NCBI RefSeq assembly: GCF_002272075.1
Contig: NZ_NPBJ01000027.1
Coordinates: 124,001 to 188,000 of the forward strand
Source: Terribacillus saccharophilus
Lineage (GTDB): Bacteria; Bacillota; Bacilli; Bacillales; Amphibacillaceae
Length of the DNA stretch: 64,000 bases
Direction of reading: 5' to 3'
Made by a program: the position numbers and the translations under genes. The notes beneath the pieces were generated by a model. That model saw nothing but the letters and a program-made list of their open reading frames with translations. It was not told the origin of the DNA and ran no database searches. Of this stretch, positions 46,659 to 56,504 are shown piece after piece. How positions within the stretch are numbered: position 1 is the first letter of the stretch; the number at the start of each line of letters is the position of its first letter.

Positions 46659-47291
46659 ATGCTTAAAGAAGTCTGTGTAGAGAATTTCACGAATGTCCCT
46701 CAATTAATTGCTAAAGGTGCTGACAGAATTGAACTGTGTGACAACCTTGCAGCGGGAGGTACCACAGTCAGTCACGGTGTAGCGGATGTGACGATTACCT
46801 ATTGCCACAGCAAAAACATTAAGGTTATGAGCATGGTAAGGCCAAGAGGCGGAAATTTTGTTTTTAGTAAAGAAGAAGTGGACATGATGAAGCGGGATCT
46901 TGTGCATTTGAAAACATTAGGTACAGATGGAGTGGTACTGGGTTGTTTAAATGACACTGGCTGGATTGATGAAGACGCTATGATCAGCTTATTAGATTTA
47001 GCAAAAGGACTAGAAGTAACCTTTCATATGGCGTTTGACCATATAAGCCCCCAAAATCAGCTTAAAGCGATTGATTGGCTGGTGGAACGCGGGGTGCATC
47101 GAATCCTTACCCATGGAGGTCCGCTAGATACGAAGATTGAAGATAACCTAGTCAGATTGAATGAATATATTGAGCATGCAAATGACAGGATCATTATCCT
47201 TCCTGGGGGAGGAATCTCAAATAAAAATCTTGAATTAGTCACATCTGAACTGAATGTTAGAGAAGTTCACGGGACAAAAATAGCTGATTGA
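46659..47291 (+). CDS. cutC: CutC-family protein
   Basis: 210-residue TIM barrel: EVCVENFTNVPQLIAKGADR (4-23), RIELCDNLAAGGTTVSHG, MVRPRGGNFVFSKEE, FHMAFDH and the C-terminal ILPGGGISNKN. CutC was linked to copper tolerance in E. coli, but its biochemical role is unsettled. It is a little shorter than the E. coli protein (about 248) and ends soon after HGTK. I place the start at ATG 46659 behind AAGGTGG; GTG 46647 is also in frame. Confidence 0.85.
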   Translation: MLKEVCVENFTNVPQLIAKGADRIELCDNLAAGGTTVSHGVADVTITYCHSKNIKVMSMVRPRGGNFVFSKEEVDMMKRDLVHLKTLGTDGVVLGCLNDTGWIDEDAMISLLDLAKGLEVTFHMAFDHISPQNQLKAIDWLVERGVHRILTHGGPLDTKIEDNLVRLNEYIEHANDRIIILPGGGISNKNLELVTSELNVREVHGTKIAD

Positions 47292-47474
47292 GCACGACAC
47301 GAGACTCTAAGAATGATACCTCTAAAAGATAAATTAATAAATAATCAGACCTTGTGAAATGGACGGGCCTTTTCTGTGAAAGCAGATGGGCTCTGTTTCT
47401 TATGAAGTGGATCACCAAAGACATACCAATCCTCTTCGTTTTGGCTTAGATTGGGTAATTGGATACATAAACAA

Positions 47475-47500
47475 AGAGGACGTAAACCTACGTCCTCTCA
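47475..47500 (-). terminator. Terminator of the symporter gene
   Basis: AGAGGACGT pairs with ACGTCCTCT; the minus strand continues TTGTTT. Confidence 0.75.
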
Positions 47501-47512
47501 ACTATTATCCAC

Positions 47513-48877
47513 TTATGAAAATAAATCAAAAATAAAATCCCAAAGCCCAAGCACATCTAAAAAGACAATAATGATAGCGATTGGCGTGACATATTTTAAT
47601 ACATAATACCAGATATGAAAGAATACCTTGCCAACATTTGATCCAAGTGCCATCTCTTCGTAAAGCATACTTTTGCTCATTCTTAGTGGAATAAAGAGTG
47701 AAATAAGCAATGCCCCCAATGGCATTAATATATTGCTAACGGTGTAATCAAATAAGTCAAATATCGTCTTGTCGAATAGTAGGAAGTCAGACAGCACGCC
47801 ATATGACAGACAGGACGGAATTCCGACCAAGAAAATCAACATCCCGAGCTGCCATGATCGTTTTGTGCGCTTGGTGTTGTCTTTTTTTGTCGTGGCAGCC
47901 ACAAAGATCTCCAGCATAGAGAAGGCGGAGGTTAAAGCTGCAAATAAGAATAATAGCAGGAAAATGATGAAGAATAGGGTACCGAATTGCATGTTGCTGA
48001 ATACCGCTGGCAATACAGCAAAGATCAGTACCGGGCCAGCATCAGGTTCCAACCCAAAGGAGAAGACTCCTGGGAAAATAGCTAAACCTGCTAAAAGCGC
48101 TACAAAAATATTAATAATAATGATAGAAAAAGCCGCTTGCGGCAGATGCTGTGTTTTTGGCAAATAGGAAGCATAAGTAACCATAACAGATACACCGACG
48201 GATAGAGTAAAAAATGCTTGCCCAAGTGCGAACAACACAGACTCCGATGTCAGTTTGGAAAAATCGGGAACCAGCAAGAACTTGATGCCTTCCATTGAGC
48301 CATCCAAGCTGACAGAGCGAATGACTAAGACAAGGAATAGGAGAAATAGCGCCGGCATCATGATTTTACTTGTTACTTCAATTCCTTTTTGCACACCCTT
48401 AGCAACCACAAGGATGGCAATCAGCATAAATAGAAATTGAGCGAAGAGTGTTGGGCCAGGGTTTGCGATGATATCGTTAAACAACGTGCCATAACCATCC
48501 TGTGATAGTCCATCAAGGCTGCCGCGGATTGCTTCAAATAGATAAATAATAATCCATCCGCCAATAACGCTGTAAAAGGATAATAAAATAAAGCATGTGA
48601 CGACACCAAGTCTGCCGATGACAGTCCAGAATGACCCAGGTGCAATCTTTTGATAAGCAGATACAGCATCAAGCTTTGTTCTGCGGCCAATGATAAACTC
48701 CCCTATCAAAAGCGGCGCGCCAAGTATAACAGTAAAAAGTAAAAAGATTAGAAAGAATGCGCCGCCTCCGCCAGTACCTGCGATATACGGGAATTTCCAA
48801 ATGGCTCCCAATCCGATGGCAGAACCAGCAGCTGCCAATATAAAACCTATTTTAGATTTCCAGTGTTCTTGTGACAT
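47513..48877 (-). CDS. Sodium-dependent symporter, neurotransmitter/amino-acid (NSS) family
   Basis: 454 residues with eleven to twelve membrane segments. Helix 1 carries the family signature [20 protein letters not shown] (about 18-37), the Na+ and substrate site of LeuT-type transporters. It imports an amino acid with sodium. I place the start at ATG 48877 behind TAGGAGTT; the longer in-frame start 90 bases upstream lacks a ribosome site and would add an unrelated hydrophobic stretch. It belongs to the peptide-utilisation block by position. Confidence 0.88.
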   Translation of the reverse strand: MSQEHWKSKIGFILAAAGSAIGLGAIWKFPYIAGTGGGGAFFLIFLLFTVILGAPLLIGEFIIGRRTKLDAVSAYQKIAPGSFWTVIGRLGVVTCFILLSFYSVIGGWIIIYLFEAIRGSLDGLSQDGYGTLFNDIIANPGPTLFAQFLFMLIAILVVAKGVQKGIEVTSKIMMPALFLLFLVLVIRSVSLDGSMEGIKFLLVPDFSKLTSESVLFALGQAFFTLSVGVSVMVTYASYLPKTQHLPQAAFSIIIINIFVALLAGLAIFPGVFSFGLEPDAGPVLIFAVLPAVFSNMQFGTLFFIIFLLLFLFAALTSAFSMLEIFVAATTKKDNTKRTKRSWQLGMLIFLVGIPSCLSYGVLSDFLLFDKTIFDLFDYTVSNILMPLGALLISLFIPLRMSKSMLYEEMALGSNVGKVFFHIWYYVLKYVTPIAIIIVFLDVLGLWDFIFDLFS

Positions 48878-49011
48878 GATGCAACTCCTATTCAGATCAA
48901 AAAATAGTAATGGGAGTATAGTAGCACAGTTACATATTAATGGACAGATAATTTTAAAAAATAACATAATATCCGAGGGGCAGCTGATATAGAGTATATG
49001 TACAAGTATAA

Positions 49012-49045
49012 TAAAGCTCCTCCTGTATAGCAGGAGGGGCTTTAT
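49012..49045 (-). terminator. Terminator of the pcp gene
   Basis: AAAGCTCCTCCTG pairs with CAGGAGGGGCTTT (one G-T type mismatch); on the minus strand ATTATAC follows. Confidence 0.75.
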
Positions 49046-49092
49046 CTGTTAGTAATATCTCTATCCAAACTTTTTAGAGTTCACAACGAATT

Positions 49093-49689
49093 TTAAACTT
49101 CTCCAATAATAACCCGCACCGCTTCTTCCAAATCCTTAAGTGACCAAGAAGGCAGCTTAGGATTGCTTAATGCCAATCCATGATGTGCTGGTATGTGCAC
49201 AAATCCTGAAATCATATCCAGCTTATTTGTTTCGATGTGATGTCTGACGGTGTACATTGTTTGGTTGCATAAATAGGTGCCGGCGGTGTTGGAGATTTTC
49301 GCTGGCAGGTTATGTTCCAGCAGTTTGGTGGTCATCTTTTTGATTGGCAATGTCGAGAAGTAAGCATCAGGTGCATCCTTTAGTATCTTTTGCCCGTCAT
49401 ACTGATTTTCGCTATTGTCGGGTTCTCCATCCATGCAGTTTATCGCAATTCTCTCCGGGGTGATTCTATTTCTGCCAGCTGCCAGTCCTAAAGAAATGAC
49501 AGCAGAAGGCTGGTATTCGTCGATATGTTCTAAGATGATGCTGGAAGTTTTCTTGAAATCGACTGGAAGCACCTTGCCGATTATCTTTTTCCCATTTATC
49601 GTTTCTCCGTCCAGGCTGCGGACAATCACTTCTGTAGGGTTGGATGTCATCCCCAAAAAAGCTTCAAACCCAGTGAGTAAGATATTCAA
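49093..49689 (-). CDS. pcp: Pyrrolidone-carboxylate peptidase
   Basis: 198 residues, C15 family. N-terminal ILLTGFEAFLGMTSNPTEVI (3-22), catalytic Glu in ITPERIAINCMDGEPDN, catalytic Cys in TAGTYLCNQTMY and His in GFVHIPAHHG. It removes N-terminal pyroglutamate from peptides in the cytosol. It begins 15 bases from the S9 peptidase gene on the same strand, probably co-transcribed. The GFEAFLG loop is a variant of the usual GFEPFGG. Confidence 0.9.
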   Translation of the reverse strand: MNILLTGFEAFLGMTSNPTEVIVRSLDGETINGKKIIGKVLPVDFKKTSSIILEHIDEYQPSAVISLGLAAGRNRITPERIAINCMDGEPDNSENQYDGQKILKDAPDAYFSTLPIKKMTTKLLEHNLPAKISNTAGTYLCNQTMYTVRHHIETNKLDMISGFVHIPAHHGLALSNPKLPSWSLKDLEEAVRVIIGEV

Positions 49690-49704
49690 TTTTACTTCTC
49701 CTTT

Positions 49705-51690
49705 TTACTTCAAATACTGATCGAACCAGTCTGTTATTTCATTCAGACGAATAATACGTAAACCAGGGTCTCCGCTACGGGACAGCTCGTGATTTGATTC
49801 TGGGAAACGTACAAAACGTGTAGGTTTCTTTTGTTGTTTCAATGCGATATACAATTGTTCAGCTTGCTCAATCGGGCAGCGATAGTCGTTTTCGCTATGC
49901 AAAATGAGCAGCGGCGTTTGTACATCCTTCACATAACATAGCGGAGAAATTCTCCACAGCTCTTCAGGATCCTCCATAACTGTTGTTTTGTGTTCCCATT
50001 CGGTAAAGAAGTAGCCAATATCACTCACGCCATAGAAACTGAGCCAGTTACTAATCGAACGCTGTGTAACTGCCGCTTTAAACTTATTCGTATGGCCGAC
50101 AATCCAGTTCGTCATAAAGCCGCCATAGCTTCCGCCAGTGACACCTAAGCGGGAGGCATCTATCCAATCGTAGTTTTCCAAAGCATAATCCACTGCGACC
50201 ATCACATCGTCATAGTCAATGCCGCCATAGTCGCCGCGCACTGCATCAACAAACTGCTGCCCATAGCCATGACTTCCTCTTGGGTTCATGTATAGGACCC
50301 CATAGCCTTTACTAGCAAGCACCTGAAACTCGTGCATAAAGGCATGGCTGTACATCGCGTGCGGACCGCCATGAATTTCAAGGACAAGTGGATACGTTTC
50401 GCCATCCTTGAAGCCTGTTGGTTTCATAATCCAGCCTTGCAGCTCCGTTCCATCATTCGCTTTAAAACGAAAATCCTCTGGAGTAGATACTGTTTTCGTT
50501 TGCAGCAAGTTCTCGTTCACAGCTGTTAAACGTTGCTCGTCACTGCCTGACAAGGTCGACACAAATAGGTCGCCAGGGATAGCTGCGGATTGGCTAACTG
50601 CATACACAAATCGGTCTTGATTCTTATCCGTACTGTACGCGTAAACCTGGCGTTTTCCGCCAATAACTTTGGTGATGTTTTTATCTAACGTCACTTGATA
50701 TAAGTGAGTTGATCCTAGTTCGCTTGCTAAGAAGAAGACGGCGTCATTTGTTTTGCTCCAGACGGCGCCAGAACTTGCAGCTCCTGTACCCATATCATTA
50801 ATCGCAACATCATGGCACTCCACATCCCATTCACTCGTTAAACAGGAGAGTTCTTTTGTTGCAAGATCCAAGGACCACACTCTCGTGAGGGTGGCACCTG
50901 TGTATTCCAAATCATCACCAAGCAGAGATAGCTTTGTTCCATCCGGTGAGTAGTTTGGCGTATAGAATCTTTTGTCACTGCTCGTTAGTTTTTCTGTATC
51001 ATTCGTTGCTAAATCTAGCTGATAGATATCAGAGAAGAATGTCTGCTCAGGATCTTCAGAACGGTTTGCGCTATAAGCGACGTGCATTCCAGCTGGTGAA
51101 AATGCAGGCGAATGATGATTATATTGTCCGTCTGTTAGTAAGGTTTGAGTGCCAGTTTCTAAATCTATTAATGCTAAATGGTCGAAGGTTTCGTCTGAAA
51201 AGCCTTTCGCATCGGATTTGTATTGCAGGTTCGTAGTGATATAAGGCTTTAGTTTTTCTTCTGTCTTTTCTTTTGTTTCCTTGTCTTCCAAGCTGTCGGA
51301 TGCGGTTAACGGTACGGTAACGATAAGCTTCGTCCCGTCTGGTGACAAAACAGACTGCGAAGCACCTCTTTTAAAAGTAGTAACCTGACTTGCTTCGCCT
51401 CCGCTAAAAGCAATTTTCCATATTTGCTGCTTCCCGGAGCGATTAGACACAAAGAATATGTATCGTCCATCAGGTGACCATCTTGGCTGCACATCTGAGA
51501 AATTACCTTGGGTAAACTGGGTGGTTTCCTTTGAATCCACATGCAATAGGAATAGATTCGATTGATATTTTTCTTTCTCGTTAATTACTCGCTTCACAAA
51601 AACAACCCACTTGCCATCAGGTGATAGCTGCGGATCCGATAAAAATGAAAATTCTAATAAATCTTGTGCTGATAGACCGTTTGTTGTCAT
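49705..51690 (-). CDS. S9-family acylaminoacyl/prolyl oligopeptidase
   Basis: 661 residues. Residues about 10-390 form a beta-propeller with TolB-like WD repeats (LSPDGKWVVFVKR, WSPDGRYIFFVSN, LSPDGTKLIVTVP). The alpha/beta-hydrolase domain holds Ser in GGSYGGFMTNW, Asp in SENDYRCP and His in ESNHELS. It cleaves short or acylated peptides in the cytosol. I place the start at ATG 51690 behind CAGGAGGC rather than at 51717. It is followed by pcp on the same strand. Confidence 0.9.
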   Translation of the reverse strand: MTTNGLSAQDLLEFSFLSDPQLSPDGKWVVFVKRVINEKEKYQSNLFLLHVDSKETTQFTQGNFSDVQPRWSPDGRYIFFVSNRSGKQQIWKIAFSGGEASQVTTFKRGASQSVLSPDGTKLIVTVPLTASDSLEDKETKEKTEEKLKPYITTNLQYKSDAKGFSDETFDHLALIDLETGTQTLLTDGQYNHHSPAFSPAGMHVAYSANRSEDPEQTFFSDIYQLDLATNDTEKLTSSDKRFYTPNYSPDGTKLSLLGDDLEYTGATLTRVWSLDLATKELSCLTSEWDVECHDVAINDMGTGAASSGAVWSKTNDAVFFLASELGSTHLYQVTLDKNITKVIGGKRQVYAYSTDKNQDRFVYAVSQSAAIPGDLFVSTLSGSDEQRLTAVNENLLQTKTVSTPEDFRFKANDGTELQGWIMKPTGFKDGETYPLVLEIHGGPHAMYSHAFMHEFQVLASKGYGVLYMNPRGSHGYGQQFVDAVRGDYGGIDYDDVMVAVDYALENYDWIDASRLGVTGGSYGGFMTNWIVGHTNKFKAAVTQRSISNWLSFYGVSDIGYFFTEWEHKTTVMEDPEELWRISPLCYVKDVQTPLLILHSENDYRCPIEQAEQLYIALKQQKKPTRFVRFPESNHELSRSGDPGLRIIRLNEITDWFDQYLK

Positions 51691-51792
51691 AGTTTGCTGC
51701 CTCCTGTCATGGGACATCTATTTATTTGTCGTGATATGGGACAAGTTTCTCAAAATAAGCCGCCTGGCTTATTAAGAAACCTGTACACACTC

Positions 51793-52920
51793 TTATACTA
51801 ATTCGCCATTTATATAGGTTTGTACTGCTTTGTTTCTCAAATCGAAGGGGTTGCCGGTCCAAAGGACAAAGTCTGCATCCTTGCCAACTTCAACTGATCC
51901 AACTCGATCGTCTACACCTAGATGCTTCGCTGCATTTAGTGTAATAGCTTTAAGAGCCTCTTCTTCTGGCAGACCGTATTTAACAGCTAAAATCGCACTT
52001 GTCATTAAATGCTCAATAGCAATTACTGGATGATCGGTCGTGATGGAGAATGGTACAGATTCTTCTGCTAGTGCCAACAGTGTATTCCAGCCTTTATCGG
52101 CCAGCTCTATTTTTGAGCGAGGTGTCATTGTCGGGCCTACTGACACCCGAATGTCGTGTTTAGCGATGAACGGTGCTATTTGATGTCCCTCTGTGCAATG
52201 CTCAATCGTTAAATCAATTTCAAATTCCTTTTTTAACCGTAGAACAGTGACAATATCATCAGCGCGGTGGGCATGTACACGAAGCGGTATTTCTTTATTC
52301 AATACTTTGACGATATGCTCTAAGCCTAGGTTTCTAGCTGCTTTTCCTGCTTCGCGATCTTCCTTATATGTTTGTGCCTCAATAAATTTCTCACGAAGAA
52401 TGGCTGCGATTCCCATTCTAGTTGTCGGCATTCTACCTTTATCACCGTGGAACCGTTTTGGATTCTCTCCTGTTGCAGCTTTTAGACCTGAAGGATTACG
52501 AATGACCATTTCATCTACGATTGTCCCTGTCGTTTTTAACACACACATTTCTCCGCCAATGACATTGGCACTCCCAGGCATAACTTGGACTGTGGTAACA
52601 CCTGAACGCCTGGCATCTTCAAATCCTCTATCCAGTGGGTTTATCCCATCAATTGCGCGCACCTGTGGAGTGGCTGCGGCGCTTGTTTCATTGAAGTCAT
52701 GTCCTTCTTTTCCTATTCCTTCTTCATGTACACCTAAATGGGTATGTACATCTATTAATCCTGGAGTAAAGTATGTACCGCTAGCATCAATAATTTCATA
52801 TCCATCTGGAATGCTGGATGTACCTATAGAAGTAAATTTGCCGTCCTTAAATAAGATAGTTGTACCGCTAAATGTCTTTCCTGTTCCATCTACACCAGAT
52901 ACATTTGTTATGGCCTTCAT
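51793..52920 (-). CDS. Amidohydrolase (imidazolonepropionase-like)
   Basis: 375-residue metal-dependent hydrolase: metal ligands in LIDVHTHLGVHEEG, then HAHRADD, IEHCTEGHQ and ITTDHP, ending with the composite beta-domain VGSVEVGKDADFVLWTGNPF. Relatives cleave dipeptides, isoaspartyl peptides or hydantoins. Start ATG 52920 follows ATGGAGG; the frame extends upstream without a start signal. It opens the minus-strand set facing the Lrp gene, and the context of peptidases supports a dipeptidase-like role. Confidence 0.83.
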   Translation of the reverse strand: MKAITNVSGVDGTGKTFSGTTILFKDGKFTSIGTSSIPDGYEIIDASGTYFTPGLIDVHTHLGVHEEGIGKEGHDFNETSAAATPQVRAIDGINPLDRGFEDARRSGVTTVQVMPGSANVIGGEMCVLKTTGTIVDEMVIRNPSGLKAATGENPKRFHGDKGRMPTTRMGIAAILREKFIEAQTYKEDREAGKAARNLGLEHIVKVLNKEIPLRVHAHRADDIVTVLRLKKEFEIDLTIEHCTEGHQIAPFIAKHDIRVSVGPTMTPRSKIELADKGWNTLLALAEESVPFSITTDHPVIAIEHLMTSAILAVKYGLPEEEALKAITLNAAKHLGVDDRVGSVEVGKDADFVLWTGNPFDLRNKAVQTYINGELV

Positions 52921-52952
52921 ACAATAACCTCCATAAAAATCCAAATTATCAT

Positions 52953-52967
52953 TGATTTCTGAAAATT
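52953..52967. promoter_or_regulatory. CodY-box-like site
   Basis: TGATTTCTGAAAATT matches 12 of 15 positions of the CodY consensus AATTTTCWGAAAATT. It lies between the amidohydrolase and Lrp genes, in the leader of the former. Confidence 0.45.
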
Positions 52968-53108
52968 TATCCAATATAATACCCTCTATACCTAATTCCT
53001 AATTACGATATTAAAACAATTTTTGAATATTGTAAATGTTCTTCAATGTAAGGTTATGTATCAAAAAGGGGAGTATAATAGGAGAAAAGTCCGAAAGTAG
53101 GAAGAATA

Positions 53109-53555
53109 GTGGAGTATCAAATTGATGAGTTGGACCGCGGTATTATCCGGATGTTATCCAAGGATGGCCGCTTAGCTTTTTCAGAAATAGCGAGTGAATT
53201 AAAAGTGACGGAGAAAACAATCAGACTTCGTTACAAAAACTTAGTGCAGCACAACATCATTGAAGTAGTAGGCGTTGTGAATCCAATCGCCCTTGGTTTG
53301 AAAGCTGGAGCGATTATTCAAATAAAAACAAAGCAAGGGACAATTAAAAAGGTAAGAGAAGCACTGAGCACGATAAAAGAAGTTCGCTATATTACGATGA
53401 CTAGCGGACACTACCAGCTGCTGATTCAAATTAATGTCCGAAGCCAGGAAGATATAAAGGACTGTATGCTGAAGCTGGATGGTATTGAAGGAATTACAGA
53501 GATCAATACAATAATCCAATTAGAAAACTATAAGAATACGTTCGAATATTTATAG
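53109..53555 (+). CDS. Lrp/AsnC-family transcriptional regulator
   Basis: 148 residues. The N-terminal helix-turn-helix (DELDRGIIRMLSKDGRLAFS, 6-25, then TEKTIRLRYKNLVQ) is followed by the RAM ligand domain (GLKAGAIIQIKTKQG; MTSGHYQLLIQINVRSQED). Lrp proteins sense amino acids as octamers. It starts at GTG 53109, the first gene of the plus-strand peptide operon, 15 bases before the M42 gene and divergent from the amidohydrolase; it probably controls both sides. Confidence 0.86.
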   Translation: MEYQIDELDRGIIRMLSKDGRLAFSEIASELKVTEKTIRLRYKNLVQHNIIEVVGVVNPIALGLKAGAIIQIKTKQGTIKKVREALSTIKEVRYITMTSGHYQLLIQINVRSQEDIKDCMLKLDGIEGITEINTIIQLENYKNTFEYL

Positions 53556-53570
53556 AAGGAGCTGCTCAAC

Positions 53571-54629
53571 TTGATTGGATTACTAAAGAAACTAACTAGT
53601 TTGCAGGGCCCAAGCGGCTTTGAACAAGAGGTTAGTTATTTCCTGAAAGATTATCTAAAGGATAAAGTGGATGAAGTTGAGATAGACCCTATTGGTAATG
53701 TCATCACCAAAAAGAAAGGTACAAGCCCAGGACCTAGCATTCTTTTAACAGCTCATATGGATGAAGTCGGCTTTATTGTAAAAAAGATAGAAGCAAACGG
53801 ATTACTGCGATTTGAAAAGCTGGGCGGTAATGATGACCGGAACCTTGTGGCACAGCCAGTGAAGGTACTAGGCGAAGAGGGGCATATCAATGGGGTGATT
53901 GGAACACTTTCTGCACACTTTGCTAAATTTGATGACGCGCAAAAGGTGAGAAAGCATAGTCAGCTATACATAGATGTTGGAGCAAGTTCTTCTCAAGATG
54001 TACTGGAAATGGGCATAGAGATTGGAACCCCTGTCACTTGGGGTTCTGAACTGCAAATCCTCGGAAGTTCTGAAAAACCTAAGATACGTGCCAAGTCATT
54101 GGATGATCGTGCAGGGTGCGCCGTTATTCTACAAGTTTTAGAAGAAATAGGGCAAGATTTTGCAGGCGAGCTCATTTGTTTATTCACAGTTCAGGAAGAA
54201 GTCGGATTGCGAGGGGCAAAAACAGCATCCGAACATATTGATGCGGATGTTGCTATCGCAATTGATACAACTGCAGTGAGCGATACGTTTGAGCAAACGA
54301 TGGATCAGACTCTTAGCTTAGGAAACGGGACAGGAATTAAGGTAATGGATGCAAGTTTAATTGTCCCGAAAACAATGAAGAAGCTGCTCGTTCAGCTAGC
54401 TAAGGAACAAGATATTCCTTATCAGCTGGAAGTGTTCACTGGAATTGGGACAGACGGCGGTGCAGTCACGTACGCCAACAAAGGAATTCCAACAGGTGTA
54501 TTATCGATTCCTTCTCGTTACACACATTCAAGCATCGAACTTATCGACTTGGGTGATCTTATCGCAACGAAGGATATAGTAAAAGCCTTTGTAAAGAGTG
54601 TCGATGAACAATCACGTTTTCCTTTCTGA
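53571..54629 (+). CDS. M42-family metallo-aminopeptidase
   Basis: 352 residues. Metal ligands: His in LTAHMDEVG, Asp in KSLDDRAG, catalytic Glu pair in TVQEEVGLRGA, Asp in AIAIDTT and His near the end in SRYTHSSIE. These enzymes form tetrahedral particles in the cytosol that trim oligopeptides. Start is TTG 53571 behind AGAAGGAGC. It lies between the Lrp gene and dppA. Confidence 0.9.
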   Translation: MIGLLKKLTSLQGPSGFEQEVSYFLKDYLKDKVDEVEIDPIGNVITKKKGTSPGPSILLTAHMDEVGFIVKKIEANGLLRFEKLGGNDDRNLVAQPVKVLGEEGHINGVIGTLSAHFAKFDDAQKVRKHSQLYIDVGASSSQDVLEMGIEIGTPVTWGSELQILGSSEKPKIRAKSLDDRAGCAVILQVLEEIGQDFAGELICLFTVQEEVGLRGAKTASEHIDADVAIAIDTTAVSDTFEQTMDQTLSLGNGTGIKVMDASLIVPKTMKKLLVQLAKEQDIPYQLEVFTGIGTDGGAVTYANKGIPTGVLSIPSRYTHSSIELIDLGDLIATKDIVKAFVKSVDEQSRFPF

Positions 54630-54693
54630 ATTACATATTTTTTTAAGATAAGAAGTTAGAAAATTTATAATAGTAATTTAAAGGTGGGTATTT

Positions 54694-55542
54694 ATGAAAA
54701 TATTTATTTCAGCAGATATGGAAGGTATCTCGGGTGTTGCAACCAATCAGCAATTAAAAACAAATTCCGAATACCAGCGTTTTAGAAAGCTTATGACAGC
54801 GGATGTGAATGCCGCAATTGAAGGAGCCTTTAATGGCGGAGCAAAAGAGGTGGTTGTCGCCGATGGGCATGGCAACATGTCGAACATATTGGTAGAAGAG
54901 TTAGATCCACGTGCAAGACTAGTCTCTGGTAATAACCGCGTCATGTGCCAGCTGGAAGGCCTGGATGACACCTTTGATGGAATTATGTTCGTTGGACATC
55001 ATGGACGTGAAGCTGGATCAGAACGTACAGTCATTAGCCATACACTGGCAGGTATCTGTGTGAATGAAATGAAGATTAATAACCGAGTTGTTGGTGAGAC
55101 GGAAATGAACACACTAGTTGCAGGCGGCTTTAACGTACCGGCGATTTTCATTAGTGGCGATGATGCGTATGTAAAAGAGGTGCAAGAAACATTGCCAGAT
55201 GTAAAAGGTGCTGTAACCAAACGTGCTGTTGATCGGTTTGCAGCCGAGCTGCTTCACCCAGAGGTTGCCCGCAAAGAGATCCGCGAAAAAGCAGAACTAG
55301 CAGTAAAAGATATTAAGAGCTTCAAGCCGCAAACAGTTGAAGGACCTGTTACCTTTAACATCGAGTTTAAAGGGCCACAGCAGGCAATGATGACGACAAC
55401 ACTTCCTACAGTGGAATTAACTGGTCCACGAAGCATTCGTTTTACTTGTGATGACGTTGTCACAGCATACAAGCATATGTGGGGCTGTGTGATTATTGCG
55501 ATGACAGCGACAAATGGTGTACTTGGCAGTGTGAATGCGTAA
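54694..55542 (+). CDS. dppA: D-aminopeptidase DppA, M55 family
   Basis: 282 residues. Zinc ligands Asp8 and Glu10 (ISADMEGISG), His59 (VADGHGN), His102 or His103 (VGHHGREAG) and a Glu in VVGETEMN. It forms decamers that cleave D-Ala-D-Ala and similar D-peptides, recycling cell-wall material. The length matches B. subtilis DppA (274). AAAGGTGGG precedes the ATG. The permease genes follow as in the B. subtilis dpp operon. Confidence 0.93.
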   Translation: MKIFISADMEGISGVATNQQLKTNSEYQRFRKLMTADVNAAIEGAFNGGAKEVVVADGHGNMSNILVEELDPRARLVSGNNRVMCQLEGLDDTFDGIMFVGHHGREAGSERTVISHTLAGICVNEMKINNRVVGETEMNTLVAGGFNVPAIFISGDDAYVKEVQETLPDVKGAVTKRAVDRFAAELLHPEVARKEIREKAELAVKDIKSFKPQTVEGPVTFNIEFKGPQQAMMTTTLPTVELTGPRSIRFTCDDVVTAYKHMWGCVIIAMTATNGVLGSVNA

Positions 55543-55576
55543 ATGTAACAACTAGAAAAATAGTGGAGGTGAATCC

Positions 55577-56503
55577 GTGTATATTGTAAAACGAATACTT
55601 ATCATGCTGCTTACAATATGGGTTATTGCGAGTTTGACATTTTTGATCATGAAATTTATACCTGGTGATCCATTCGCTTCAGATGCAGATGTGCTTCCGG
55701 AAGAAGTATTACAAAACATCAGGGCTAAATACAACTTGGACGAGCCGATTGCAGTGCAATATGTATTATATATGAAGGATTTAGTGACATTTGATTTAGG
55801 GTTCTCCATTCAATCGGAAACAAGATCAGTAAATTCTATTATTGCTGATGGTGCTCCAGCATCCGCTTTACTAGGCTTGCAGGCATTGATCATTGCCTTA
55901 GCTCTAGGGTTGCTGCTAGGGATTGTAGCGGCTTTGAATCATAACAAACTACTCGATTATGCCTCTATGTTTATTGCGATAATCGGTATATCTGTTCCGA
56001 GCTTTATCTTGGCCCCATTGCTAATCAAGTATTTTGCCGTAGAGTGGGGGATGTTACCTGTTGCGTCATGGGGGACATGGCAGCATTCCATCTTACCAAC
56101 CTTAGCATTAGCGGCAACACCGCTTGCTGTTATCGCACGATTTATGCGGTCCAGTATGCTCGAAGTAACGAATCAGAATTATATCAAGACAGCAGATGCC
56201 AAAGGGCTGTCCAAAACAAAGCTAGTCATCAGGCACGGCATCCGAAATGCTATCTTACCGGTTATTTCATTTATTGGTCCTTTATTTGTATCTTTAATTA
56301 CCGGAACATTCGTTATTGAGAAAATATTCGCAATTCCGGGTATCGGACGCTATTTCGTAGATAGTATTTTCAACCGGGATTATCCAGTAATCATGGGAAC
56401 AACAATCTTCTTCAGTGTATTGCTGGTGTTAACGTTATTCATCATTGATATATCGTACCGCTATATTGATCCAAGAATAAAACTAACGAGTGGAGGGGAG
56501 TAA
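55577..56503 (+). CDS. dppB: Dipeptide ABC transporter permease DppB
   Basis: 308 residues with six membrane segments and the OppB-type start IVKRILIMLLTIWVIASLTF (3-22); the EAA loop contacting the ATPase is in the RTADAKGLSK-like region (IKTADAKGLSKTKLVIRHGI). Start is GTG 55577 behind TGGAGGTG. It is paired with DppC, whose start lies 1 base after its stop. Confidence 0.92.
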   Translation: MYIVKRILIMLLTIWVIASLTFLIMKFIPGDPFASDADVLPEEVLQNIRAKYNLDEPIAVQYVLYMKDLVTFDLGFSIQSETRSVNSIIADGAPASALLGLQALIIALALGLLLGIVAALNHNKLLDYASMFIAIIGISVPSFILAPLLIKYFAVEWGMLPVASWGTWQHSILPTLALAATPLAVIARFMRSSMLEVTNQNYIKTADAKGLSKTKLVIRHGIRNAILPVISFIGPLFVSLITGTFVIEKIFAIPGIGRYFVDSIFNRDYPVIMGTTIFFSVLLVLTLFIIDISYRYIDPRIKLTSGGE

Positions 56504-56504
56504 G

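Noticed and set aside
52193-52927. 244-codon frame opposite the amidohydrolase gene
   Set aside because: The amidohydrolase on the other strand has all metal motifs; this frame is its antisense shadow.
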